Assembly (NCBI GenBank): GCA_943788245.1
Contig: CALSPN010000005.1
Location: forward strand, 44,472-108,471
Origin: an uncultured Verrucomicrobiae bacterium
GTDB lineage: Bacteria > Verrucomicrobiota > Verrucomicrobiia > Limisphaerales > AAA164-E04
Direction: 5' to 3'
DNA: 64,000 bases
The position numbers and the translations under genes were made by a program. The notes under the pieces were generated by a model. The model saw only the letters and a program-made list of their open reading frames with translations. It had not been told where the DNA came from and ran no database searches. Positions 9,653 to 18,018 of the stretch are shown in pieces. Numbering within the stretch: the first letter of the stretch is position 1; the number at the start of each line of letters is the position of its first letter.

Positions 9653-9684
9653 AGGAGCAACAAACCAACGCTCCATTTAAAATT

Positions 9685-10188
9685 ATGAAAAAATTAGCAT
9701 TAGTAATCGCATTAGCAGTCGCAAGTGTCACCTCAACATTCACCATGAAGGCAGGACCCAGTCCGGACCATCACAACGAAAAAAATATTGTCCAGATAGC
9801 AGCTGGGCTGGAAGATTTCAGTACCCTTGTTGCCGCAGTGAAAGCCGCTGGACTGGCAGAGACCCTGTCGGGCAAAGGACCATTCACTGTTTTTGCTCCA
9901 ACCAACAAAGCTTTTGCAGCACTGCCGGAAGGCACGGTTGCAACCCTTCTGAAGCCTGAAAACAAGAAGAAGTTGGTGAGTATTCTCACATATCACGTGA
10001 TCCCAGCAAAAGTGCCAGCATCGGCAGTGAAGACGATGAAGGCCAAGACAGTCAATGGGAAGATGGTAGATATCAAGGTATCTGACAAAGGGGTAACCGT
10101 TGATGGTGCGAAGGTCATCAAAACCGACGTGATGGGAAGCAACGGCATCATTCATGTCATCGACAAAGTTATTTTGCCAAAGTCATAA
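9685..10188 (+). CDS. Secreted fasciclin (FAS1) domain protein
   Basis: 167 residues: a signal peptide (KKLALVIALAVASVTSTF) and a single FAS1 domain. The conserved H1 box is seen in FTVFAPTNKAFAALPEGT, the central YH motif in LTYHVIPAKV, and the H2 box in GIIHVIDKVILP. FAS1 proteins are extracellular or periplasmic adhesion or ligand-binding proteins, and some carotenoid-binding photoprotective proteins are built from this fold. It stands alone before a strong terminator and opposite a CarH-like gene, so light control is possible (inference). Confidence 0.93.
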   Translation: MKKLALVIALAVASVTSTFTMKAGPSPDHHNEKNIVQIAAGLEDFSTLVAAVKAAGLAETLSGKGPFTVFAPTNKAFAALPEGTVATLLKPENKKKLVSILTYHVIPAKVPASAVKTMKAKTVNGKMVDIKVSDKGVTVDGAKVIKTDVMGSNGIIHVIDKVILPKS

Positions 10189-10209
10189 AAACTCGGCCAA
10201 TCAAGATGG

Positions 10210-10235
10210 AAGGCGGCGAAAGCCGCCTTTTATTT
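10210..10235 (+). terminator. Rho-independent terminator after the fasciclin gene
   Basis: An 8-bp stem AAGGCGGC/GCCGCCTT with a GAAA tetraloop, followed by a T-rich stretch (TTTATTTTG), 22 bp after the stop codon. Confidence 0.93.
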
Positions 10236-10424
10236 TGTTAAAAATAAGGGATGGGCCAATACTTCCAGCGCCAACTCAGCTGAAAACAGGGGAAGGAACA
10301 AAAGAAGTCGCTTAAACACCGTCTTGTAGACAATGTATACAAGCCTTGGCTGGATGGATAAACAGGTAACTAAGAGACCAGTTTCCAATAAAGTCATAAC
10401 GAGCAAGCGAGATCGTTTTCAATT

Positions 10425-11954
10425 ATGCAGCAACAGAAATCTCAAAAACATATTTTAGTTGTAGGAGCGGGTCCGGGGGGACTAACTGCCGCAATGATCC
10501 TGGCCTTTCGTGGATTCAAGGTGACTGTGGTAGAGAAAGAAGCCAAAGTGGGAGGCAGAAATGCATCCATCGAGCGCGGCGGTTACAAATTTGATACGGG
10601 GCCGACCTTCCTGATGATGAAATTCCTGCTGGATGAGGTCTTTGAAGAGGCGGGAAAAAATTTGGACGACTATGTGGAGTGCACCAAACTGGAACCCATG
10701 TATCGCTTGCAGTTCAAGGACAGGGCTTTTGAACCTACGACGGAAAGAGAAGCCATGCTGCAACAAATGGATGCATGCTTTCCGGGCAGCCGTGACGGCT
10801 ACGACAAGTTCATGGAAGTCGAGAAGGAGAGATACGAAAGCATGTATGCCTGCCTTCAGAAGGATTACAATTCCTGGACCAGATATTTCAGTCTGGACGT
10901 TTTGAAAGCGCTCCCCAAGTTGTCTGTAGGGCGATCCATCTTTGAAGTTTTGGGGGACTATTTCGAAGATGATAAATTGAAATTATCATTTACGTTTCAG
11001 TCAAAGTACCTGGGGATGTCAGCATGGGATTGTCCTGGTGCGTTTGCGCTTCTGCCCTACATTGAGCACGCCTTCGGAGTGTGGCATACCAAGGGTGGAT
11101 TGAGTGAAATTTCAGAGGCAATGGGAAAAGTTTGTGAAGAACATGGGGTTGACATTCGCCTCGGAAGCCCAGCCAAACAATTGCTTCTTGAAGGTAGAAA
11201 AGTGTGTGGCGCGGAGTTGGCCGACGGTGAGAAGATTCATGCTGACGAAATAGTACTGAATGCTGATTTCGCCTATGCCATGAAAAATCTTGTCCCCCCG
11301 GGAACGCTCAAAAAATACAGCCCGCAAAAAGTGGACAAGAAGGAATACTCCTGTTCGACCTTCATGCTTTATCTGGGGGTGGACAAAATCTACGACCTGC
11401 CCCACCACACCATCTTTTTTGCAGAGGATTACAAAACAAACATCGAAGAAATCTTCAAGGTAAAGAAACTTTCAAAGGATCTTTCTCTTTACGTGAGGAA
11501 TGCGAGCGCCACTGATCCCACGCTGGCACCCGAGGGACATTCTGCCATTTATGTGCTTGTCCCGGTTCCAAATCTTACGGCGCCCATCGACTGGGAGGAG
11601 AGTGAGGAACCTTTCAGGGAACAGGTTATCAGAGCACTTGAGACAACCGGTGGCATGACGGATTTGAGAGAACACATCAAAGAAGAAATCGTGTATTCAC
11701 CCAAGACATGGGAGAGCATGAATATCAACTTTGGAGCAACGTTCAATCTTGCTCACTGTCTCAAGCAAATGATGTATCTTCGTCCTCGCAATAAATTCGA
11801 GGAGCTCGACAACTGTTACCTTGTTGGAGGAGGAACGCATCCGGGAAGCGGTCTACCCATGATCTATGAATCGGGTCGCATCGCAGCCAATCTCATCTCA
11901 AGACACCACAAGGTACCTTTCACTTCGAAAAACCTTCAGGTTCAGCCAAATTAA
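10425..11954 (+). CDS. CrtI/CrtN-family carotenoid desaturase (FAD-dependent)
   Basis: 509 residues, the usual length of phytoene/diapophytoene desaturases. The N-terminal dinucleotide-binding motif is VVGAGPGGLTAAMILAFRG, followed by VVEKEAKVGGRNAS and the family-typical FDTGPTFLMM. The C-terminal signature VGGGTHPGSGLPMIYESGR closes the FAD site. These enzymes introduce conjugated double bases into C40 or C30 carotenoid precursors at the membrane; which substrate is used cannot be told from the sequence. No phytoene or squalene synthase gene is adjacent. It is followed two bases later by an ABC1-kinase gene, so the two are probably co-transcribed and perhaps under the CarH-like regulator. 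Confidence 0.9.
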   Translation: MQQQKSQKHILVVGAGPGGLTAAMILAFRGFKVTVVEKEAKVGGRNASIERGGYKFDTGPTFLMMKFLLDEVFEEAGKNLDDYVECTKLEPMYRLQFKDRAFEPTTEREAMLQQMDACFPGSRDGYDKFMEVEKERYESMYACLQKDYNSWTRYFSLDVLKALPKLSVGRSIFEVLGDYFEDDKLKLSFTFQSKYLGMSAWDCPGAFALLPYIEHAFGVWHTKGGLSEISEAMGKVCEEHGVDIRLGSPAKQLLLEGRKVCGAELADGEKIHADEIVLNADFAYAMKNLVPPGTLKKYSPQKVDKKEYSCSTFMLYLGVDKIYDLPHHTIFFAEDYKTNIEEIFKVKKLSKDLSLYVRNASATDPTLAPEGHSAIYVLVPVPNLTAPIDWEESEEPFREQVIRALETTGGMTDLREHIKEEIVYSPKTWESMNINFGATFNLAHCLKQMMYLRPRNKFEELDNCYLVGGGTHPGSGLPMIYESGRIAANLISRHHKVPFTSKNLQVQPN

Positions 11955-11956
11955 AC

Positions 11957-13168
11957 ATGAATGCCCTTCAATTCGGCAGGTTGATTCATTCAATCTACAG
12001 CCGAAACGGCAAGCTTCCGGACTTGGATTGGATCCAGTCCCAAGGACTATTTGCGGTCAAATTAGCTCAGATTCACGCCTTGAGGATCGATTTTCTTGAA
12101 CGAGAAAAATGCGAGCACCTTGCCAAGTTGTATCGCCAGGCAAGGGAGGTTAGTTCGGCTGACTTCTTTGACATTATCAGAAAATCGGCACCGTCAGACT
12201 TCGAGGAACAGTTTGCCAACATAGCACAAACCCCTCTGGCCACAGCCTCCGTGGGCCAAGTGCACAGGGGTAAACTGAAATCGGGTAAAGCGGTCGTCAT
12301 CAAAGCGATCAAGGAAGAGGTGACAGAACGTTTCAAGGCGGATGTGTCAGGAATCAAGAGGCTGATTCGATTCTCCACCTGGGTGTATCCAAAACTGAAA
12401 AAAGCGGGTGATCCCATGGGGATCATCGAGGACATTGAACGGTTCACTCTCAGCGAACTGGATTTACGTCGCGAGGTTCAGGGTCAGCAAACCTTGAGAG
12501 AAATCCACGCCGAAGCCAGTCAGCACTTTGATCTCACGAGGCTGGTATTCCCTCATGTGCATACCGAATTGTGCCACAAGAACCTCATGGTTTCGGAATT
12601 CATTGAAGGACCCACTTTCGATGAATTACTCTCAGAAGGCAAATTGGACTACGACCAGCTATTGGACCTTTTTCGGATACAGGGTTACTACATGTTCTGC
12701 CGCGGAGTGTTCCACGGAGATCTGCATCCGGGCAATGTCATTCTGTCCAACGGGCAATTTGTGTTCATTGATACGGGTTTCATAGCGGAAGTTGGGCGCA
12801 AGATGCGAGTAGGGCTTTTCAACTTTTTCGCTGGGCTTTCGAAGAATGATTACGGCGCGTGTGCCAAATCGTTGAACAGCATGTCTGAGGTCGAAATCCA
12901 GGGAGAGCAGTTCAGGAAATTTACCAAGGCCTTTGAGGATCTCTACGAGAACTTTACCGGAGCCACTGTTTCTCAAATCAGCCTCACTCAACAAATGATG
13001 AAAACCATCAAGCTTGGGATTCACTCGGGAATGACCTTCGAGCGTGGTATTTTCTCGATCATCCGCAGTCTGATGTATCTGGATGGGATGGTGCTGCGCT
13101 GCAACCCGAATGCAATCCTCTTGAATGACATGGGCAAGTTCATTGGTGAATTCAAAAAACACCTGTGA
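11957..13168 (+). CDS. ABC1/UbiB-family atypical kinase
   Basis: 403 residues. ABC1 hallmarks are present: the Ala-rich nucleotide loop TASVGQVHRG in place of a normal P-loop, the lysine in VVIKAIKEE, the catalytic loop FHGDLHPGNVILSNG and the metal-binding FVFIDTGFIAEVG (DTG for DFG). UbiB/COQ8/ABC1K proteins support isoprenoid-quinone and other lipid metabolism by an ATPase-like activity. The two-base gap from the desaturase implies translational coupling; I infer a role in carotenoid or other isoprenoid handling at the membrane. Confidence 0.9.
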   Translation: MNALQFGRLIHSIYSRNGKLPDLDWIQSQGLFAVKLAQIHALRIDFLEREKCEHLAKLYRQAREVSSADFFDIIRKSAPSDFEEQFANIAQTPLATASVGQVHRGKLKSGKAVVIKAIKEEVTERFKADVSGIKRLIRFSTWVYPKLKKAGDPMGIIEDIERFTLSELDLRREVQGQQTLREIHAEASQHFDLTRLVFPHVHTELCHKNLMVSEFIEGPTFDELLSEGKLDYDQLLDLFRIQGYYMFCRGVFHGDLHPGNVILSNGQFVFIDTGFIAEVGRKMRVGLFNFFAGLSKNDYGACAKSLNSMSEVEIQGEQFRKFTKAFEDLYENFTGATVSQISLTQQMMKTIKLGIHSGMTFERGIFSIIRSLMYLDGMVLRCNPNAILLNDMGKFIGEFKKHL

Positions 13169-13186
13169 GGGTTGAGATCACAAGAC

Positions 13187-16159
13187 TCAATCACCCTTTC
13201 TACGAGCCATTACTCGAAAAAATAGGTTCCCCTTGTTTGAAACACTCAGATGGTGCTTCTCCATGTGTGGATTCTTTTCGTTGCTTGAAAAAGTTTCTAT
13301 GGGAGTGATTGCTTCGTAGGGACCCTTCGGAGAAAACGAAGATTGCAACTCGTAGGTCACCCCGGGCATGCCTTGCCATTGAATTTGAATCACCCCTGCC
13401 TCGACGATTTCGGCCCGCAGAGAGAGTCTGGACTTGGAGTCACGGGGATGCGTGTTCGCCAGCCATTCGTCGAGGTTCGAATGCCCATCATGATCAGGAT
13501 CACCTTCACTTCCATCTGAAAGGGCGTCTCGCAGAGGAGAAAGCGTATGCATCACTTCCCATCCGTCAGGCAGGCCATCGCCATCGGTGTCCAGTTCACT
13601 TGCATCGGTCATGAGCGATGCCTCTTCAGGGTCACTCAGCCCGTCACCGTCCGTATCGGCACCCTTGGCCATCTCTACCAAAACACCTTGAAGATTGATT
13701 CGGTTCGGATCGCTTTCAGATAGTCGCCCGCCAATCAGACTGTGATCAAAGGACCAGAGGACACCGCGATCCGAGGAAGGCTGTCTTCCAGAAAGGACGC
13801 TTAGCCGAAGTGGCTCGTTCGGATTCCATGCGGGGACGGACTCCCATGGAATGGCTATTTCCACAAAATTCGCATTTTGCTCAGACAAATGCGTGTTCTT
13901 GAGACTTGGGGTATATGCTTGTGGGCTCAAGTTGTATTGCTGAATGCGCGCACCTTGAACAGGTGTCAGTGTTTCCCCAGCATGAAAAACCCCCTGCGGG
14001 CCCAAGGAGCCTCTGCGCGAGCGGTCAAACGAGGGATACGTCCCATCCGCAAATTCATCCCCCAGCACCCCAATCAACTGGGGCTGCCAGTCTTCAAACT
14101 CGAGATGATCCAGAAAAGCCAGGTCGGTTACATCATCGACTTGCTGCATATTCGCCTGCCCCATGAACAAGATCAAGGCTCCGTCATCAGGCAGAGCAAG
14201 GGATTCAAAACCAAGGTAGAGGTGGTCCGCATCATTGTGAATCCTCACAGTGCCGGCGTGGGAATATCTCCCCATGCTGGCCACCAGCGGTGCCCCAATG
14301 AAATCAAAGCGCTGATTGAGAAGATTGCCATCCGCATCACCAGCTCCCCCCTCCTCCACCAGAGGAGAATGCCAGACGGAGGCATGGCTTGAAACAGGAA
14401 CAGCATCCCGCTGCATGACAAAGGAATCAAACACATGACCTGCGTCATCGATCGCATCCACACGACATGTATTCCCCTCGATGTCGACATGAACAAAGTG
14501 GTATTGACTCAGGAACCGTGTACTCAGGACATCATATTCCCGCAAAGGATACAGGGATCCGCCACCACCAGCCGTGATGATATTGACCGTACCGTCGACG
14601 GGTTGAAATCGTTCATAGACGTGATCATGACCGGAAAAAATCATCTGCACGCCATGCTCCTTCATCAGGGGCATGAGGAGATCCCTCAATTCTTCGGCAT
14701 CTCGCTTGGAATTACGATTGTAGTCATCAAAGCGATGCAGACTGGACGTACGAATCGGATGATGCAGGACAATGAACTTCCATGGACTGGTCGATGCGCG
14801 TAGCACTTTCTTCAACCAGAGATGCTGTGGGTTATTCTCAGTCAAGGCATACTGATAGAAGAAAGGCGCAAGCAAGACGAAAAACTGGGCGGGTCCATGC
14901 CGCACCGTATAGTAGGATTCTGGAAAGGTGCGCGCTGCCGCGTGTTCCTCTGCGGAAGTATCGTTGGTGGGTCGATGAAAGAGTTCGGACGGAATGGAAC
15001 GCCCCCTGTCCACATCATGGTTTCCAGTGGCTACATAATAGGGTACGGATCTCATGTGGGGACCATAGATGCTGTAATACCTGAGATCGACCAACTCGGG
15101 AACCAGTGAGGGATACACCATGTCACCCGTATGCATCACCAGATCCGACGCGGTCAGGCGGATCTGTTCTGCAAGACGGTATTGCACGGCGGACCCGCCA
15201 CCACTGTCACCCAGCAGCGAGAATCGTAGCGAGGTATCTTCATCATCGGGCGTGCTGAAGGAAGCAAGCGCTGAACGGACGACACCCGTGGAGGTTTCTG
15301 CGGATACTTGATAATGGTAGGTGCAACCAGGTTGCAGAGATTCAAGCATCACCTCGGGTTCATTCGTCAGAGGCTCGTAGGTCACGGAGTGCTGTAGATT
15401 GCCCCGCACCAGACCATAATGGACCTGACCGCTTGTGGGTCTGGGAGTCTGCCATGAGATGAGCGCCTGTGTGGGGCTGACATGATGCACCATCGCTTGT
15501 CTTGAAAAATTGGCAGAAAGCTCGAGCACGAACGCAAAGGCGTTTTGCGCTGCTGACCGATGCACCTGAGCCGCCAGCGTATTGGTTCCCTGCTGGAGGA
15601 ATGGAATCGCATCATTCAGAGTCAACAATTCAAATACATTGTCGGGACGCTGGAGAGCCTGCGTGGAAAGACCCGTCTCACTGGCGGGTTCGTTACCGAA
15701 ACCCACATTCAAGATCGGCTGCCCATTCAACCAGAGGATGATTCCATGCTTGAACTGCAGACGCAGGACAAGGTCATGAATGGCTGCGGGATCAGCGACC
15801 TCGAATGTGGTCCTGAAACATACGGCATCATGCTCCAGACCAAAATCTCTCAAGCGGGTCGCCTGCTGAAGAGCAGTAGCTCCTCCCACAAAACCACCAC
15901 TGGCCTGAGGCCAGGATGCATCCTCATAATCCGGCAAATACCAGTCGGTCCCATGCTCAGCTTGTTCGATTTCATTTCCCTTGGCATATCGCCAATCATC
16001 CGTAATGCGAATCAAAGCATCTGCAGTGATGCACAAGACGGAGAAAAAACTCATGAACAGCAAGACAACACAGATGAATAAGTGAAATATTGGTGATCTC
16101 TGATATCGGGAATCTTGTTTGAGCATAACAGACCTTTGGATATTGGCGCGCACGAACAA
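13187..16159 (-). CDS. Secreted purple-acid-phosphatase-like metallophosphoesterase with thrombospondin-3-type repeats
   Basis: 990 residues (an ATG at 16126 gives a tighter signal peptide). Order: signal segment (LFICVVLLFMSFFSVLC); a beta-rich N-terminal module; a fibronectin-III-like domain (about 235-320) as in purple acid phosphatases; a metallophosphoesterase core with all metal-binding blocks GDSGGG, HTGDMVY, GNHD, VLHHP and SGHDHVYER (about 330-560); a DOMON-like beta region; acidic Ca-binding repeats DTDGDGLSDPEE and DTDGDGLPDGWE (about 860-920); and a C-terminal beta domain. It probably hydrolyses phosphate esters outside the cell. It stands alone, convergent with the ABC1 gene. Confidence 0.9.
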   Translation of the reverse strand: MFVRANIQRSVMLKQDSRYQRSPIFHLFICVVLLFMSFFSVLCITADALIRITDDWRYAKGNEIEQAEHGTDWYLPDYEDASWPQASGGFVGGATALQQATRLRDFGLEHDAVCFRTTFEVADPAAIHDLVLRLQFKHGIILWLNGQPILNVGFGNEPASETGLSTQALQRPDNVFELLTLNDAIPFLQQGTNTLAAQVHRSAAQNAFAFVLELSANFSRQAMVHHVSPTQALISWQTPRPTSGQVHYGLVRGNLQHSVTYEPLTNEPEVMLESLQPGCTYHYQVSAETSTGVVRSALASFSTPDDEDTSLRFSLLGDSGGGSAVQYRLAEQIRLTASDLVMHTGDMVYPSLVPELVDLRYYSIYGPHMRSVPYYVATGNHDVDRGRSIPSELFHRPTNDTSAEEHAAARTFPESYYTVRHGPAQFFVLLAPFFYQYALTENNPQHLWLKKVLRASTSPWKFIVLHHPIRTSSLHRFDDYNRNSKRDAEELRDLLMPLMKEHGVQMIFSGHDHVYERFQPVDGTVNIITAGGGGSLYPLREYDVLSTRFLSQYHFVHVDIEGNTCRVDAIDDAGHVFDSFVMQRDAVPVSSHASVWHSPLVEEGGAGDADGNLLNQRFDFIGAPLVASMGRYSHAGTVRIHNDADHLYLGFESLALPDDGALILFMGQANMQQVDDVTDLAFLDHLEFEDWQPQLIGVLGDEFADGTYPSFDRSRRGSLGPQGVFHAGETLTPVQGARIQQYNLSPQAYTPSLKNTHLSEQNANFVEIAIPWESVPAWNPNEPLRLSVLSGRQPSSDRGVLWSFDHSLIGGRLSESDPNRINLQGVLVEMAKGADTDGDGLSDPEEASLMTDASELDTDGDGLPDGWEVMHTLSPLRDALSDGSEGDPDHDGHSNLDEWLANTHPRDSKSRLSLRAEIVEAGVIQIQWQGMPGVTYELQSSFSPKGPYEAITPIETFSSNEKNPHMEKHHLSVSNKGNLFFRVMARRKGD

Positions 16160-16538
16160 AAAGGCAACGACTAAAAGGGGGAAGCACCTTGGATTGAAGA
16201 GTAAGGCACTGGATCATGGCGCTTCCCAAATCAACACCTCCGAATCATTTCGAGTGAAATGATGTAACACTTAAAAAACACTTTCATTCGTATCTGCACG
16301 CAGCTGCCATCAAGTGACACAAAGTGCAAACCGAATACCATCCAGCGGATGATAATTGATTTTGAAATTAAAAAGATTTCTTCAGCGTTGGCCATACTGC
16401 TTGAGGCGCATACTTCGGCTGATCAAAAATATGAAGCGTTATAGATTCCATTTTCGATGAGGTCGAAGTCAGTATTTTCGATTCGTTGCCCCATGAGGTG
16501 ACCATGTTTCTTTTGAAACATTTTTTTTTACCAATTCC

Positions 16539-16565
16539 TAAAGAAGTCTGATCGGGTGCCGATGA
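16539..16565 (+). promoter_or_regulatory. Sigma-28 (FliA)-like promoter
   Basis: TAAAGAAG at 16539-16546 and GCCGATGA at 16558-16565 are separated by exactly 11 bases, matching the flagellar consensus TAAAGTTT-N11-GCCGATAA except for a few positions. It lies about 120 bp upstream of the flagellin-like gene, which fits function. The rest of 16230-16538 shows nothing I can support. Confidence 0.75.
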
Positions 16566-16631
16566 ATAGGTTGTAAACGGAGCAATCCAAAATTAAACAA
16601 AGGTTCTGAAATTTCCTCATTAAAAATTTCA

Positions 16632-16649
16632 TACGGCAAGGACGCCGTA
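16632..16649 (+). promoter_or_regulatory. Hairpin in the flagellin 5' leader
   Basis: TACGGC and GCCGTA form a 6-bp stem with a 6-base loop, 19 bases upstream of the Shine-Dalgarno GGAAGGAG (16669-16676). It may stabilise the leader; no specific function is shown. Confidence 0.4.
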
Positions 16650-16683
16650 AATCTAAATAACACTCAATGGAAGGAGTAAAAAA

Positions 16684-17172
16684 ATGGTAATCATAGGATC
16701 AAATAATCGCATCAGGCAATGTCGGCTCGTCGTCCTCGGCGAATCCACTCAGGCTCTTCAGAAATCTCTCGCGAGATTGTCTTCAGGTTCAAAATTGAAT
16801 AACGCTTCCGACGATGCTGCTGGATCAGCTGTCTCTCTTAAACTAGACAGTCAGATTAGCAGACTCAGCGCATCAAAGAACAACGTAGGTAATGCAATAC
16901 CTGCTGGAATCTTGAGTTTGAGGTCATCTTCAGGCACTCGTTCGGCAGAAAAGAATTCATGCATTGCTGGAAAGTGGAATGATGAGGCTGTGGCAACTAT
17001 CGAAATTCAATTTGATTGCGAACTGTCAAAAAGCTTGCCTGAGGCTGACGAGTTAAAACAGGTTTCGATTGGCCATCTTTCGGAGCTTTTGGAACTGAAT
17101 AGTTCTTTTGTTTGTTTAAATACAGAAAATTGTGGATGGATGATTGCGTTTCCAATCGCTGAGGTTGATTGA
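16684..17172 (+). pseudogene. Flagellin remnant (N-terminal D0/D1 helix fused to unrelated sequence)
   Basis: 162 codons behind a good Shine-Dalgarno. Residues about 20-65 (ALQKSLARLSSGSKLNNASD, then QISRLSASKNNVGNAI) are the conserved N-terminal flagellin helix. The first 20 residues are partly scrambled, and everything after NVGNAI is not flagellin-like: the rod, hypervariable region and C-terminal D0 helix needed for filament assembly are absent. The sigma-28-like promoter and leader are intact. I infer a decayed or recombined flagellin gene; a functional short paralogue is less likely. Confidence 0.7.
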
Positions 17173-17277
17173 ATTCTCATTCCATGATTCTGTTGATCGC
17201 AAAATCAGAACGTGTTGAAAAATCTTACTGACGAAATGGCTGGAATTGCATTCTAGCTCATTATAAGGCATCAAATT

Positions 17278-18018
17278 TTAACTGCTGCCATCTGATTCAA
17301 CATTGCCATTGATTTCCAAGGACCAATCATAAAAGTTATCAAGCAGGATTTCCTTGATCTTCCACACCATGGTCATCGTCATGGCCACAGGCATGACCAC
17401 CATGAAAACAGTCAACCATGGCCGCGCATTCTCTACCATTTTCAGGAAAAAAACAACCGGTGCAGGCAGTGAAGAAAATAACCAAACCAAATGATAAAGT
17501 AAGATGCTTATCATCATCATACTCAACATCCGACGATTTAAGCCTGAAAAAAGCTCTGTATCATGACGCAGTGTCTCGTCTGGAATCATGAAAGCGAGGC
17601 GCTTGAGCAGGAAATTCAAATGATAAAGATACGTTAACCCGCAGAAGAAAAGCAGGGCTACAGAGAAGCTGTAGAAGGGGATCAATGGAAAATCATGCCA
17701 AAAGAAAAGAAACGGTGTTAATCCCATGTTCAGGACACCGATTAAAATAGATCGATCCACCGCCTTTGACCATATACGTTCCTGAGGTTGAAATTTTCCA
17801 ATTTGAAACAATCCGAAAAGCAGCATCGCGTTAGCTAGCAAAGGCAACAAAACTCCCATCTCACGGGCCCGAGCGTATAAATCGGTATGTGCTTCAGCAA
17901 GCAATGCCAAGGGCAAACCCCAAAACAAAGCAGATAAACCTCGAATCAGTCGGCCAACAGACTTGAGGATGGACTTCTTGAGTGCAAGGCTTGACCTGTT
18001 CGTAACGTCGATCATCAC
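17278..18018 (-). CDS. Membrane protein of unknown function, coupled to speA
   Basis: 246 residues with several hydrophobic segments (for example LIRGLSALFWGLPLALLAE, MLLFGLFQI, GVLNMGLTPFLFFW, FYSFSVALLFFCG, WLTVFMVVMPVAMTMTMVW), so an inner-membrane protein with about five or six helices. I do not recognise the family. Its GTG start overlaps the speA stop by four bases, which implies translational coupling with arginine decarboxylase; a transport or membrane-associated role linked to agmatine or polyamines is only a guess. Confidence 0.7.
   Translation of the reverse strand: MMIDVTNRSSLALKKSILKSVGRLIRGLSALFWGLPLALLAEAHTDLYARAREMGVLLPLLANAMLLFGLFQIGKFQPQERIWSKAVDRSILIGVLNMGLTPFLFFWHDFPLIPFYSFSVALLFFCGLTYLYHLNFLLKRLAFMIPDETLRHDTELFSGLNRRMLSMMMISILLYHLVWLFSSLPAPVVFFLKMVENARPWLTVFMVVMPVAMTMTMVWKIKEILLDNFYDWSLEINGNVESDGSS

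Noticed and set aside
13877..14392. 171-codon plus-strand frame inside the metallophosphatase gene
   Set aside because: Antisense shadow of a well-supported secreted enzyme.
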